64,000 nt of DNA from Cryptomeria japonica (GCF_030272615.1 NC_081407.1:380019179-380083178), one strand, 5' to 3'. Counted from the first letter of the stretch, positions 35,237 to 46,930 are shown. The notes: a model not told the origin generated them from the sequence alone. Numbers and translations are program-made.

Positions 35237-36229
35237 ATATCATTTTTCACTAAACCCTAATCTCACTCTCATACAAACTCATAAAGATCCTAGGGACGTA
35301 ACGCACATTGGCTACTTCTTATGAGAAAGAGAGAGCAATGGATTACATCTTAGGTTTTCTATTCCTTTCTTGTAAATGAGAGAGATGAACGATGCGAAAT
35401 GCAATCTAACCTAGAAACCAAGTAAGCAAGAAAATCTTAATCTGAGAATGCAGATCAAAGAAAAACTGATACACTGCTAAAAAGTATAGATCAGAAGGAA
35501 AAATCAAAGGTGCACGTGTGCTTAAAATCTGAGCTGAAATGTCTGGGACTAGGGTACCACGCCACTATCCCGATTCTACAATTCTAGAGCTGCAACTGAC
35601 AGGAGGAATTCTGAGATCTACAAAGTATTATTTTGTCAATTCCTACTGGTAGAGGTCAGGACCATGGTGCCACACCACTGTCCTAGGTAGGACCATGGCG
35701 TCACGCCCCTTTCCTTGATAGATTTATGCACTTCTAAGACTTTTGGGTGGTATTGATGCCTTTTCTAGATCTAAAACTGCCTCTGGATGCCTATTTCTAC
35801 ACCTGTAACTTAAAAGGGAAGGTTTGGAGTGGATATATAGGGTTTTGCCTTACTCAAACCCCCATTTTGTTTATTTCCACTTTCATGAATAGCCCGTAAT
35901 GTAATAAAAATGTGTGTGCAAGAACCTTGTGTATATGCAAGATCCTAAGAATGAAAGTAAACAACCTAGAGCAACCCTAAAGAGTAAACCCTAATTGCTT
36001 ATAATTGACAAAGTAAATGCTCTAAATCCAAAATACAAAGTGATCTAAAGTATTAATATGAATCAAAATGAAACTTATGAAAAGACATGAAAACAACATG
36101 AAACCATACCCAACCCCAAGGAAGAGGTACAAGCCAATCATCAGTCGATGATCTCCTATTGTTCTTCTACATCTTTAAAAATCTCCCAATTGATAAAATG
36201 ATGCTTGATGAATGTTTGATGGATGAATG
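35237..36229 (-). other. LTR-like or flanking sequence of element G, unassigned
   Basis: Non-coding. The minus strand contains a TATA-like CCCTATATATCCACTCC near 35843 and GTGGCACC/GGACCATGG words that recur at 44340-44400 and 49670-49720. It may be the remainder of the 3' LTR of G, but no matching segment of this length was found in the other copy. Confidence 0.35.
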
Positions 36230-36875
36230 TTGAATGTTGTTTAATACTTCAAAGATCTACTCTTTCGCTGCAAAGAAGGCTCTAATACTCCAAAAACCTG
36301 CTCTTTTATTCTTAGAAAAAGACCCCTTCAAATGAAGAAAGAGAGCTCTTAAGTATGGAACCCTAGATCTTAATTTCATGTTTAGGCTGACCTAGGATTT
36401 GAATTTCCCATTGATATTTTGGGGTTAAGTATTATCATATCATAGGATTATGCTCCCAAAATTTCAGGAAAAAAGTCGCGGACCATGTGCATTCCCGCCA
36501 TGGTCCAACCAACTTTTCACCAAAATTTTGGGGTCATTAGATATGATGATATTAGAGCACATCCAAAAGTTGCAGTTGATTTTGAGATGTTTTGATATGC
36601 GAAATCGGGCCTAAACGGTCGAAATAAGACATAATTAAGGTTTATGATTAAATGATTCATTGGAGGAATAAGATGAAAAGGGGCACACTTATGGTAAAGG
36701 GCCCAACTTTGTAATATGTAAAGTGATGAGACATGACCTTAGATTCAATTTAATTAATTAATTAAATTCTTAAAGGGGAATGAGAAATGCAAGATGCAAG
36801 ACACACTAAGTCAGGTGGTAACCTAAGTGTGAAATTGTACCACCCTAGCAAGGGTGTAGAATTTATGACACTACA
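36230..36875 (-). repeat. 3' LTR segment of element G
   Basis: Begins on the minus strand TGTAGTGTCATAAATTC after the purine tract. It contains TTAATTAATTAATT near 36755 and is similar to 44400-45048 throughout. Confidence 0.65.
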
Positions 36876-37022
36876 TTTAGCCCCCACTTTAGCGGTCATA
36901 TGACACTACGTGCATATGCAAGATAAAGTACAGAAAAGTAAACATCATTTGAAAAAGGATATATCCATAAGTTGTCTAACGAAGCCCCCAACGATATCTG
37001 CACCACACAGTTAGGAACCAAA

Positions 37023-37799
37023 TATTGGTAAATACACACTCCAATGAGAAATTGTAGGTGATTGAAGGTATTATTATTGATGGAAACCTTACAATCCTAT
37101 GGCACCGGCAGACACTGACACAAGCACAAACACCGACACTGGCACCGACAAAGATGTTCACCGACACCCTGGCCGACAAGATTTTGCTTATTGTATTTTA
37201 TATTTATTTGTAAAATATTTTTGTAAGCCGACAAGGAGAATTGTAATAAGGCTCATATATAAGTATGAGATCTTATAGAACATCTGAGATAGGAATATGC
37301 GAGATGGATAAAATGTGTGAACATTAAGGCAGATTATGGAATAAGGTTTATGATAGTTGCATGAGCTTAAACTGGTACTGAACCTGGTATAGCAAATGTT
37401 GAACCGAAGCAGTACATGATATGGGATTTACTTAATCCATTTTTGTAAGGCAGTGAGACTTCTCTTTTGTATTTAAGCAGTGAGCTTTAGGCAGTTGGCC
37501 TTCCTACATGTGCAGGCCCCTATTGTATCAGTAATATTCACTTATTGGCCAGTAAGCGAATATTGTGGGTCACAAATCCCACTGAGGTTTTTCCCACACC
37601 GAGTTTCCTCGTTAAAAATATTGTGTTATGGTGTGCTTTCTATGTTGTGGTTATTATTCTTATTTACTGCATTAATTCTTGTTTACCGGTATATTGTTTT
37701 GAGATGCAATTCATTTAATAAGTTAAGAAAATCCATTAACCGACAAGATACTTATTCACCCCCCCCCCTCCCCTCTCAGTATCTTTGGGAATCCTAATA
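37023..37799 (+). repeat. 5' LTR of E2
   Basis: Starts TATTGGTAAATACAC (partner: TGTTGGCAAATGCAC) and ends CCTAATA (partner: CCTAGCA), so both termini carry transitions. A poly-C tract in ATTCACCCCC lies near 37755, then CTCTCAGTATC. It includes the word GTTTTTCCCACAC also seen in the copia LTRs. Confidence 0.92.
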
Positions 37800-37801
37800 A
37801 T

Positions 37802-37813
37802 TGGTATTAGAGA
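37802..37813 (+). promoter_or_regulatory. Primer-binding site of E2
   Basis: TGGTATTAGAGA differs from the initiator Met-tRNA site of A, C and D (TGGTATCAGAGC) by two changes, and has the same two-base spacing from the LTR. Confidence 0.8.
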
Positions 37814-37870
37814 CTAGTCCTCTATTTCCAAAAGCCTAACAAATTGAGGAAGATTCTGACACCGGTATAG

Positions 37871-38974
37871 ATGGATAATCTGAGAAAGCAACTGGAAACA
37901 TCTCTTGCAAACTATGATGCAGAAAAGTTAAAATATGAAACTTGAAGATGATCTGAAGGCTGCACATGAAAACATTCAAGGACTTCAAGAGAATCTTACT
38001 ATTGCTAGGAACAAAAGAAGAGAACTTCATGAGAAGATACAGAGTGATGATGATGAAAAAGAGACTCTTAATGATCTGGTAAGCAAACTAAAACAAGAAA
38101 ATATGTCTTTGAGAAATGAGATGCAAGACATGACCATGAGATTTTGTAAAGACATTGAAAACAGAATGAAGAATGAAGATGATTTGGCTAGAAGAATCAA
38201 TGATGGTGCAAATGAAAATCTAAGACTCGATCATGAGAATGATATGTTAAAAATAGATATGATTCACTTGGAACATGATAAAACTAAACTCATGAGACAG
38301 AAGGATTTTTGTAAAATGAGTTGGCTATTGAAAATCAACACAAGGAGAAATTCAAGAAAAAATTAGAAGAACTTGATGACATGCTGAAAAATTAGAAACC
38401 TAATGGAGACACTAATGGAATTGGCTTTGAAGTTGGTGAAAGCTCCAGCACTGCAAACAAACATGATCACAGCAAACCGGTAAGACAACCTAATGCCTAC
38501 AAATTTAATGGAAAATGCTTTAACTATAATAAGTATGGTCATAGAGCAAATCAGTGTAGATCTAGAAACCATCAGAACACCAATGCACCCACCGGTCAAT
38601 GTTCTAAATGCAATAAAGCTGGTTATAACTCAGAAAATTGCAGAATGAATGTAAGATGTTATGTTTGTGGAAGATTTGGACACTTATCTAATCAATGCAG
38701 AACACATACCAACATAGGATATGGAAAAGCAATTCAGAAAAACAATGTGACTTGTTATGCTTGTAACAAGATTGGACATATTGAATTTTTTTGTAGAAGT
38801 AAGGCATCATCGGCAAATAAAAAAGGACCCAGTTTGAAAGGTAAAGAAAAGGTTGAAGAAGTAAAGCAAGAATTTTCAAAACAATGGATTAGAAAGTCAG
38901 ATCAGAATGTTGATACTCCTCCACCGGTAGAACAGAGTACCACTCCACCGACAAGGGATTCTTCATCTAACTGA
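37871..38974 (+). pseudogene. E2 ORF1: coiled-coil Gag-like protein with four zinc knuckles
   Basis: ATG at 37871 (MDNLRKQLETSL), a frameshift near 37930, then 140 residues of Lys/Glu/Leu-rich coiled coil. A break near 38320-38395 is followed by a tandem series of knuckles: CFNYNKYGHRANQC (second Cys lost), CSKCNKAGYNSENC (His lost), CYVCGRFGHLSNQC and CYACNKIGHIEFFC (both canonical CX2CX4HX4C). A basic and Pro/Ser-rich tail ends at 38974. It does not resemble the UBN2-type Gag of A, C and D. Probable role: RNA binding and packaging. Confidence 0.82.
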
Positions 38975-39277
38975 TAAACAATCCCTTGGGAGTATGGCAA
39001 AAAATGTAAAACATGCTAGTTTACCCTTGGTTGATGATAAGAAGATGAAATGCTTCTCTACTGCCAGATGAGTTAATTTTTCACTTAACCGACATACATT
39101 AAATGTGGCAATTGAAGGAAATGACACTATAAAGAAAGTGTTTTGTCTCTCTTTCCATTCACTGAGCATTCAAACTTCCTTAGAGAGCGAAAATCCCGAG
39201 CGAAGGCATCCATAGCGAGAAGTGAAGCAAATCATTCAAGCACTCAAACCTAAAGGTAGATTAAGGTATTTATAACA

Positions 39278-42200
39278 ACGGCTTCCTCCTCTGCACCTGG
39301 ATTCATTGCAAACCCTACTGTAGTTGAATTTGTTAAGCGACCTACGCCCATATTTAAATCATTCTCGAAATTGCGAAGAAAGATGATACCCTAGGAGCAT
39401 TCTCACAAATACCCAAAGGAGTTGTATATGCTAAGGATCCTAAAATCTACATACATTTTCATATAGATGAACTAGGAGATGATGAGATTAAGAACATGTA
39501 TAGGACTGTTATATGTTATGAAAATGGAAATGTTAAACCAGAACACAAGATAATTGAAACCCTAAGTTTTGTGGAAATTCTTAGCATCCCTGATTTTCTG
39601 AAGGATGTTATAAGGATTGTGCTAAGAAGAGTACATGGAGAGTTCTTTTGGTTAGATTTAATTCATAAGATAATCAAAGAAGCAATTAGGGCAGTGGCAG
39701 GCTTACCTTCCACCGGTAGCAGGCCTGACAAGACTAAAAAGGTCCCAAATGACACTGTAATAACCCTAACCAGTGCAACCTTTGATAAGAGATCCCTAAG
39801 AGTAAATGATGTTAAGGATATCAACGTAAGGTTCATAAGCATGATTCTTGGATACAAGGTTACACATGCCAACAGATTAAACTCTGTTTCCACCCTATGT
39901 ATCAAAAGTGCCTATGACATGGTAAACAAAAATGCAACAATTGATATTTGCGAATGGTTGAAAGATGAACTGATAGACAATTTGGGGAAGATAAAAGGTG
40001 ATAAGAAAGGTACATTCATATTTGGCAACCTGCTTGTATGTTTAATGTTATATATTACCAAGCAAGTTCCCGATATTGGAAGAAAGGATTTTGGTTTTGA
40101 CATACCAGTAGGAAAACAACTTCTGAACATACTCAACAACATGGGAGATGACAGAGAAAAGAATATAAATGAACATTTTCAAACACTAAAGGCTAGAATG
40201 AAAACTAGGATAAGGCTATCTCAAGCTATTGTTGACAAATATCAAAAATAGATATGCTTTGTAATTAAGAAAGATGAAATCTTGATGGAGGCAGTGGTCC
40301 CAAGAACTATTTGGGTTACAGAAATGGGATATGAGGCAGATGAGAACATAATTGAAACTTATGCAAAATCCCTCCTTGAAGCCCCTAAAGAACCAACAGA
40401 AAAAATATTTGGAAATGCGGAAACAATTGAAAGCAGTATTCAATCTCAGAAAAGAATAAAGAAAACTGAGCAGATAGTTAGGAAAGGAACAAGGTAGGCT
40501 AAAGCTATCAAAGAGGATGTATTAAATAAAACTGGTATTAAGGAGAGTGACTTGGAAGGACTACAACTAGAAACACATCTTTCACCAGTTGCTACCTCTT
40601 TTGACAGTGAGATACTAGCAGAGTTCAAAAGGGTAGAGAGAAAAAGAAAACCCTCACCGACACCTGCTCCTACACCAAAAAGAACAAGACAGAAACAACA
40701 GGCAATTAGGCCTCCGGCAAGGAAGTTGACACCAAAGAAGAGGAAACAAAAACAAGTTGTTCCTCTACTTGACATATTTTTAAGTGAGATAACTGAAGAT
40801 GGCAAATTGTCAAACATTAGCAAGTTGTATAACACATTGTCAAATGATGAAAAAGAAAGTATAGAAAATAGTGTTATTTTACACCTTGATATCTATAAGA
40901 AATTTTTTATGGAAGTTGTAGATGATATACCCAATGACTTGTATAGAAGGTTAGAAGCAAGAAGGGTAGCAATTGTTGAATTAGATAAAAAGATCAAAAT
41001 AGAAAAACTACTTGCAGTTCACCCAGTGACCTCAACACAAGAGATAGATGAATTAATAAGTGAGGCAAACCAGACAGTATTCTCAATCGGTCATCGGCAT
41101 ATAGCACTAATGGTAGGAAGAGTTAACGAGATATCAGAAGAAACTATAGACAAGTGGGATGTATTCTTTGTTGAAAAAGAAAAACAAGAAGAGCTCAAGA
41201 GACCAAAAACTATCAGAGTCTATCAAAAGGACAAGGATAAGGGGAAAGGCAAGGTAGGTGGACCTCCGAGCATAAAGGTGACAGATAACTTACCCCCACC
41301 TTCCTCTGATACTCCACCGGCACAAACTGTTGATACTCCACCGGCAACAGAGAGTATGGAGACAACACATGAAGATACAAATCCTGATTCAGAAGTGTTG
41401 TGCACAATGAATATCGACACACAGGAAGTAAACATTGTGGTTGATAAGGAATCAAGTGAGAAAAGAGACGTGGCAACTGAGTCACCAATAGATGACACAA
41501 TAGTTGAGACAAATGTCAAAGATACAATTGGAGACATTGAAATTGGGAGTGAGCAACAAACTGAACAAACAACGGAAATAGGAATAGCAGATAGCACTGG
41601 TGTACATAATGATGTATATACTGAGCAACCGATAGTAAACACTGAGTCACAAATAGAAAAACCGGCAGTGGATACCACTGAAAAATCATCAGAGGCACCA
41701 TCAGAGAAACCATCAGCAAAGAGTACAAAGAAATAGGTAGAGCAACAAGATTCGCAGGTACATACAGAAATAGTACCACCAGCTACAACTAAAAAACCAA
41801 AACCTTTGGTACCTGAAATGCAGACACAAACTGACCCTCCAGAGAAAGAGGAAAGAAAAGCTATTACTACCACCGATAGATTACAAATTGTGAAGGTAGT
41901 TGGACAGTCATCCGGAACCTCTATGATTGAATTTAGACCAACTAATGTGACACAGGTATTGATAGATTCAATCAAGAAAATAATGGATTGTAATGCACTA
42001 GCATATAAGGCTATTGATGATACCTTACCAATTTTGAAGATGATTGCACCCAAGTGTAACATAGAGAATAAAGATTCTTTAGGCCAATTAGACACATTGT
42101 CTAAGTACATAACCGACAACCTACTAACAATTGATCAAATCAATGAGGAGACATTCAAAGAGAAAATGAATAACGAGAAGGAAAAATTCTTTGAGGAGAC

Positions 42201-42743
42201 AGTAAAGAAAAATAAGGAACATATGGATACCTTATTACCGGTACTAGGCAAGACAATTTTGGAATTCAAGAAACTGTACAGAGATACATGCAAAACAAAC
42301 ATTTTGACAGAAGATATAGATAAAGAGATCAACATAGCTCAGAAGGAAATCAATGATATTGCTGACAATTTAATAGGTTCATCAGATTCAATATCGGTAG
42401 TAGAACAAGAAATTACCGGATTTGAAGAGAAAATAGGAAAACTTGAAAAAGATAGGAAAGGTTAAAGTTTAAAGCAAAAGAACTTAAGTGCAGACTAAGT
42501 CCTAAATTTGATAACTTCATCTCTTTGAGAAAAGAGATTTTTGAGGCTCTCATTCCAAGACCCAAGACACCAGAAGAGAAAATGCACCTTCTCACAAGTA
42601 CAATCCAGAGGACTGAAGTAGCACTAAAGGACAGTGAAAAATTCTACAACAGTATGAATGTTGCCTTAGCAGATTTATATCAGATTGTAACCAACCGGTT
42701 ACAAGGATCTAGACAGGAACTACACTCAATTGACATTGAATGA
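39278..42743 (+). pseudogene. E2 ORF2: conserved protein of unknown function
   Basis: A probable ancestral start at 39278 now reads ACG. After a frameshift near 39390, one frame runs to 42465, broken only by TAG at 40249, 40495 and 41734. A final frameshift leads to 42743. The N-terminal third matches E1 ORF2 block by block: DELGDDEIKNMY, VLRRVHGEFFW, CIKSAYDMVNKNATIDICEW, FIFGNLLVCLM, AVVPRTIWVTEMGYEAD. Then come a basic segment rich in Pro/Lys (40640-40760), a helical part, a Thr/Ser/Glu-rich low-complexity region (41280-41750) and a coiled-coil C-terminus. No enzyme motif recognised. Confidence 0.78.
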
Positions 42744-42949
42744 CAACCTTTGTCATTGATGCCAAAGGGGGAGTACTAGAAGATGAGAAAAATAAATAAG
42801 GATAAGAAAAATATATGACAAAAGAGATCATCTGCTCATGGGGAGCACACAGTTTTGACAGTTTTGGTAAGACAGTTTTGGACAACATTTTTGGATACAC
42901 ATTTTTGCTTTTTCTCATGAGTGTTGTCATCAATGCCAAAGGGGGAGAT
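42744..42949 (+). other. E2 3' untranslated tail with two polypurine tracts
   Basis: GCCAAAGGGGGAG occurs twice, at about 42760 and at 42935-42947 beside the 3' LTR. The second, followed by AT, is the plus-strand primer site. The wording ATGCCAAAGGGGGAGAT matches the tracts of D and A. Confidence 0.8.
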
Positions 42950-43722
42950 TGTTGGCAAATGCACACTCCAATGAGAAATTATAGGTGATTGAAGGTATTG
43001 TCATTGATGGAAACCTTACAATCTTATGGCATCGGCAGACACCGGCACAGGCACAAACACCAGCACTGGCAGCAGCACAAATGTTCACCGGCACCCTGGC
43101 CGACAAGATTTTGCTTATTGTATTTTGTATTTATTTGTAAAATATTTTTGTAAGCCGACAAGGAGAATTATATTAAGGCTCATATATAAGTATGATATCT
43201 TATAGAACACCTAAGATAGGAATATGCGAGATGGATTATATGTGCAAATATTAAGGCAGATTGTGGAATAAGGTTTATGATAGTTGCACGAGCTTAAACC
43301 GATACTAAACCTAGCATAGCAGATGCTGAACCGAAGCAGTACATGATATTGAATTTACTTAATCCATTTTTGTAAGTCAATGAGACTTCTCTTTTGTATT
43401 TAAGCAGTGATCTTTAGGCAGTTGGCCTTCCTGCATGTGTAGGCCCCTATTGTATCAGTAATATTCATTTATTGTCCAGTAAGCGAATATTGTGGGTCAC
43501 AAATCCCACTGAGGTTTTTCCCACACTGGGTTTACTCGTTAAAAATATTGTGTTATGGTGTGCTTTCTATGTTGTGGTTATTATTCTTATTTACTGCATT
43601 AATTCTTATTTACTGATATACTATTTTGAGATGCAATTCATTTAATAAGTTAATAAAATTCATTAACCGGCAAGATACTAATTCACCCCCCCCCCCTCTC
43701 AGTATCTTTGGGAATCCTAGCA
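42950..43722 (+). repeat. 3' LTR of E2
   Basis: Starts TGTTGGCAAATGCACAC and ends CCTAGCA. Differences from the 5' LTR are mostly transitions. TSD CCAAA follows. Confidence 0.92.
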
Positions 43723-43727
43723 CCAAA

Positions 43728-44399
43728 CCCTATAAAACCAAATGTTATATCACAAAATCACCTAATGATTACTAAGAAAGGTGATAAAATTTGTGGGTAG
43801 CTATATGCCCCCCCCCTGTTGCGACTTGCTTATTTGTGAGGTGAAATAGGGTATCATGTTTTCCACAGTGAATTGTGATAAAGATTGTGATAAAGAAAGT
43901 TCACAATGAGGATTGATTACTCATCCAAGCACATTATAGATCTAACACAGAATGAGAAGGTGAACTCATGATTCCAACGCCACTAATGGTGTGAGAATCA
44001 GATCTTCCTATCTCAAGATATGATAGATTGAAGAAAAAGTGCAGAAATTAGGATTTTAACTTAAAAACATAAAGTTAAAAAGTGCATAACACATAAATAT
44101 GAAAGTGACACCTTTGTCACTTTCTAACTTTTTGGCACTATTCACTACAGAGGAGCCCACATACAATCCATCATGCCTTGACGCCGACCTGAGCGACCTA
44201 CGCAGATGGAGATCTTGTGCTAGTTTGTGCTTGCCAGCTGACCACTCGACGAGGTGAGTTGACTTTCTATTGACTACATTTGACTTTTCCATGTCTTCAT
44301 AGTTTTCAGAAGTGATGATGCCATCGTTTATTCTGGGTCGGGGCCCTCCCTTTCGATACCTAGGGGTCCTAGGGCGCCATGGTCCCAAGGGGGTGCCAT
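43728..44399 (-). other. Interior or LTR remainder of element G
   Basis: No gene supported. On the minus strand, GGACCATGGCGCCCTAGG-like wording at 44345-44400 resembles words in 35590-35700 and 49690-49720. This suggests a shared LTR region rather than a primer site. Confidence 0.35.
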
Positions 44400-45048
44400 G
44401 ATTTTGAATGTTGTTGAAGACTTCAAAGATCTACTCTTTCGCTACAAAGAAGGCTCTAATACTCCAAAAACCTGCTCTTTTATTATTAGAAGAAGACCAC
44501 TTCAAATAAAGAAAGACAACTCTTAAGTATGGAACCCTGGATCTTAATTTCATGTTTAGGCCGACCTAGGATTTGAATTTCCTGCTAATATTTTGGGGTT
44601 AAGCATTATCATATCATAGGATTGTGCTCCCAAAATTTAGGGAAAAAAGGCATAGACCATGTGCATTCTCGCCACGGTTTGACCAACTTTTTACCAAATT
44701 TTCAGGGCCATTAGATATGATGATATTAGATCACATCCCAAAGTTACATCTAATTTTGAGATGTTTTGATATGCGAAATCGGGCCTAAACAGTCAAAATA
44801 ATACATAATTAGGGTTTATGATTAAAAATTCATTGGAGGAATAAGATGAAAAGGGGCACACTTAGGGTAAATGGCCCAACTTTGTAATGTGTAAAGTGAT
44901 GAGACGTGACCTTAGATTTAATTAAATTAATTAATTAAATTCTTAAAGGGGAATGAGAAATGCAATATGAAAGACACACTAAGGCGGGTGCTAACCTAAG
45001 TGTGAAATTGTACCACCCTAGCAAGGGTGTACAATTTACGACACTACA
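44400..45048 (-). repeat. 5' LTR segment of element G
   Basis: Starts on the minus strand TGTAGTGTCGTAAATTG and is collinear with 36875-36230. The bases after 45048 return to the transposon T reverse gene. Confidence 0.65.
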
Positions 45049-45059
45049 ACTCCATATGT

Positions 45060-46440
45060 GTCTATCTTGTATTTTCCAAAAGAAACTAGTTTCGTACCAA
45101 TTTCATGTGTGCTCTCCAAATGTACACATCTTGGTAAATGTTACAAACCACCATATATAGCACAATAACCTTCCAAACAAGGCATCATGTAATAAATGCA
45201 ATCATCATGTCTATTACATAGCACACTTGAAATAAATTCTCTTACCAACTTAGGAGGTGTTTGTATATTGCATTCCTGCAAAAAATCATTAGTGTGCAAA
45301 GTAGAACAAATATGATGAAAAAATATCATAGTGCATGGAAAATTCAATATGCATCCTACAACAACACGTGGTGCGACAAGATTAATCTTAATATAAAAAG
45401 GTTTAGCAATTTCAAAATATCTTTGATAAATTCTTATTTGAGGAAACTTTTCAAGGAATCTTTCATAAAATTTTGTTTGTCATATCGAAATAGTGTTTGG
45501 CATGTGGCTCGTGATTTGTAGACTCGATTTTCCTTCTAACAACATCTCTTTGGTTGGGTGAAACTCTTGTGTTGTCATGCCAAAAAATTTAAATTAATGT
45601 CCTTAGTGCATCAACAAAAACCTTGTCTTTGTGTGGTAGTCTACCCGAGAATGCCCAAAAAGAATTATTGTTAGGTTCCTCTATTTTTTCCCCCCTTTGT
45701 AATGCTTTAGTTAATGTTGTCCTACTAACGTTTAATGGCTTACTTGTTTTGCTTATCAAATGATCTTTTTTTTATTTTCTTGCTCATTATGGTTGATGTA
45801 AAGACACATCGAGTAACATTAGAATATTTTGTACGTGATTTTGAACCAGTAGCTTGATATGCATCAAATAGATTTCTCACAATAGTTCTTTCATTGTTAC
45901 TTTTAGATGATCTTAGGCCTAGAATTTTCTCTCTCTAAAATTCAAATTTGTAATCATTTGAACAATTAATTGACATCTTGCGGTTTGATTTAAGTTTTCA
46001 AAAGAGTTTTTCCATATTCTTTTAACCATTCTCCTACAAGTTTGTTCATTCATTTTATCGGGCATTGCCTTAAATATATTCTCATCAATGTCAATTAGAT
46101 ACTTTGGTTTCCTACGAATGACTCTAGGAGGTGTTAACATTGGTGCATTACATGCATTGGGTACATTCAATTCATCAAACAGAGTAGGTGTATCTTCATC
46201 ATTTAATTGATTATTCAATGTGGTCTCTTCTTCAATTACATTAGTTTCATACGGTAAATCAAATCTCTTCTTATTGCATTAGGTGCATTATGTTCATTTG
46301 GTAAATCGAATTGAGATGTTCAAGATGACATACCTTCTTGTCCCATTGTTCTTATGTCACATAATTTCTTCATACGTTGCCTTTGTCTTTCCTTTTCAGC
46401 CTCTCGTTGTTCCATGGTTCCTCACTTGTTCTTTCCCATG
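45060..46440 (-). pseudogene. Transposon T reverse gene: N-terminal part
   Basis: From about 46440 downward the minus strand gives a charged start, then an open stretch 46218-45919 (NNQLNDEDTPTLFDELN, RVIRRKPKYLIDIDE, MNEQTCRRMVKRIWKN). Several stops follow. A later block at 45300-45150 reads NIQTPPKLVREFISSVLCNR and PCLEGYCAIYGGL with spaced Cys residues, and then KLVSFGKYKIDTYG up to the G insertion at 45048. The C-terminal catalytic-like part resumes at 35236. The joining of the two parts is inferred from order, strand and the insertion boundaries. Confidence 0.5.
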
Positions 46441-46691
46441 GTTGATATCGGTTGTCCTCAATAGAATCATATTACATATATATGTAAACAAAAGTTCATA
46501 AACAATCAAATAACCATAAATTTAAGAATTATCATTGTTTTTTTGAATCAAAACTATTAGACAATCACAATAACATTGAAAAAACTAATAAGAACAACAA
46601 TTCAATCATTTGAAATCATACAAAAACAAAAAAATTCACTTCCTGCTATGTATAAAACAGTCATAGAAGCGCAGACACAGTTGTAGTGGGG

Positions 46692-46732
46692 CCTTCAACG
46701 ACCTCAAAAACTTCTTTTGAGGTCGTTGAGGC
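46692..46732. other. Near-perfect hairpin
   Basis: TCAACGACCTCAAAA is followed by ACTTC and then the exact complement TTTTGAGGTCGTTGA. GCC and GGC extend the stem with one bulge. It lies beside the subterminal block of T. Confidence 0.8.
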
Positions 46733-46744
46733 AGTTTGGCAACT

Positions 46745-46930
46745 AAAATTATATGTCCCAGTACCGTATACGTGGTCTTTTTAGTAACCCCATACGCGTT
46801 GTTAGGCCCTAAAAATGTTTGCAGTCCAAATTTAATATTCTCGGTACCCCATACATGTTGTTAGGCCTTTAAAATGTTTAGCAGACTAGTGAACTAATAG
46901 TCCCAGTACCCCATACACACTTTTTGTAGT
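46745..46930. repeat. Right subterminal repeat block of T
   Basis: Three or four degenerate units of about 50-60 bp with the words AGTACCCCATAC/ACCGTATACG, GTTGTTAGGCC and TAAAATGTTT. Same CGTATGCG flavour as 16535-16715. It lies directly upstream of the N-terminus of the reverse gene. Confidence 0.6.

Larger units (their letters stand above)
37023..43722 (+). mobile_element. Structurally complete pol-less LTR retrotransposon E2
   Basis: 6,700 bp with perfect TSD CCAAA (37018-37022 and 43723-43727), LTRs of 777 and 773 bp, a primer-binding site, a polypurine tract and two ORFs. ORF1 has a coiled coil and four tandem zinc knuckles. ORF2 has about 1,150 codons and is homologous to E1 ORF2. There is no protease, integrase, RT or RNase H motif in any frame of the internal region. 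It lies in the interior of element G. The TSD shows that it moved as a unit without its own polymerase. Confidence 0.93.
36230..45048 (-). mobile_element. Minus-strand LTR element G with almost no internal region
   Basis: Two same-orientation segments about 640 bp long (36875 down to 36230, and 45048 down to 44400) start TGTAGTGTC and are strongly similar. A purine tract (AAAGTGGGGGCTAAA on the minus strand) abuts the copy at 36875, marking it as the 3' LTR. With E2 (37023-43722) and one TSD copy removed, only about 0.8 kb lies between the two segments and no pol motif is seen. It is inserted in the transposase-like gene of T. No target duplication found; the lower limit is uncertain. Confidence 0.55.

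Noticed and set aside
40446..42119. Minus-strand open frames opposite E2 ORF2
   Set aside because: They are shadows of the plus-strand ORF2, rich in Ser/Val/Cys, and have no counterpart in E1.
44340..44400. Primer-binding site of element G (TGGCACCCCC-like, minus strand)
   Set aside because: The same wording occurs within LTR-like sequence at 35590-35700 and 49690-49720, so it is more likely LTR text than a primer site.
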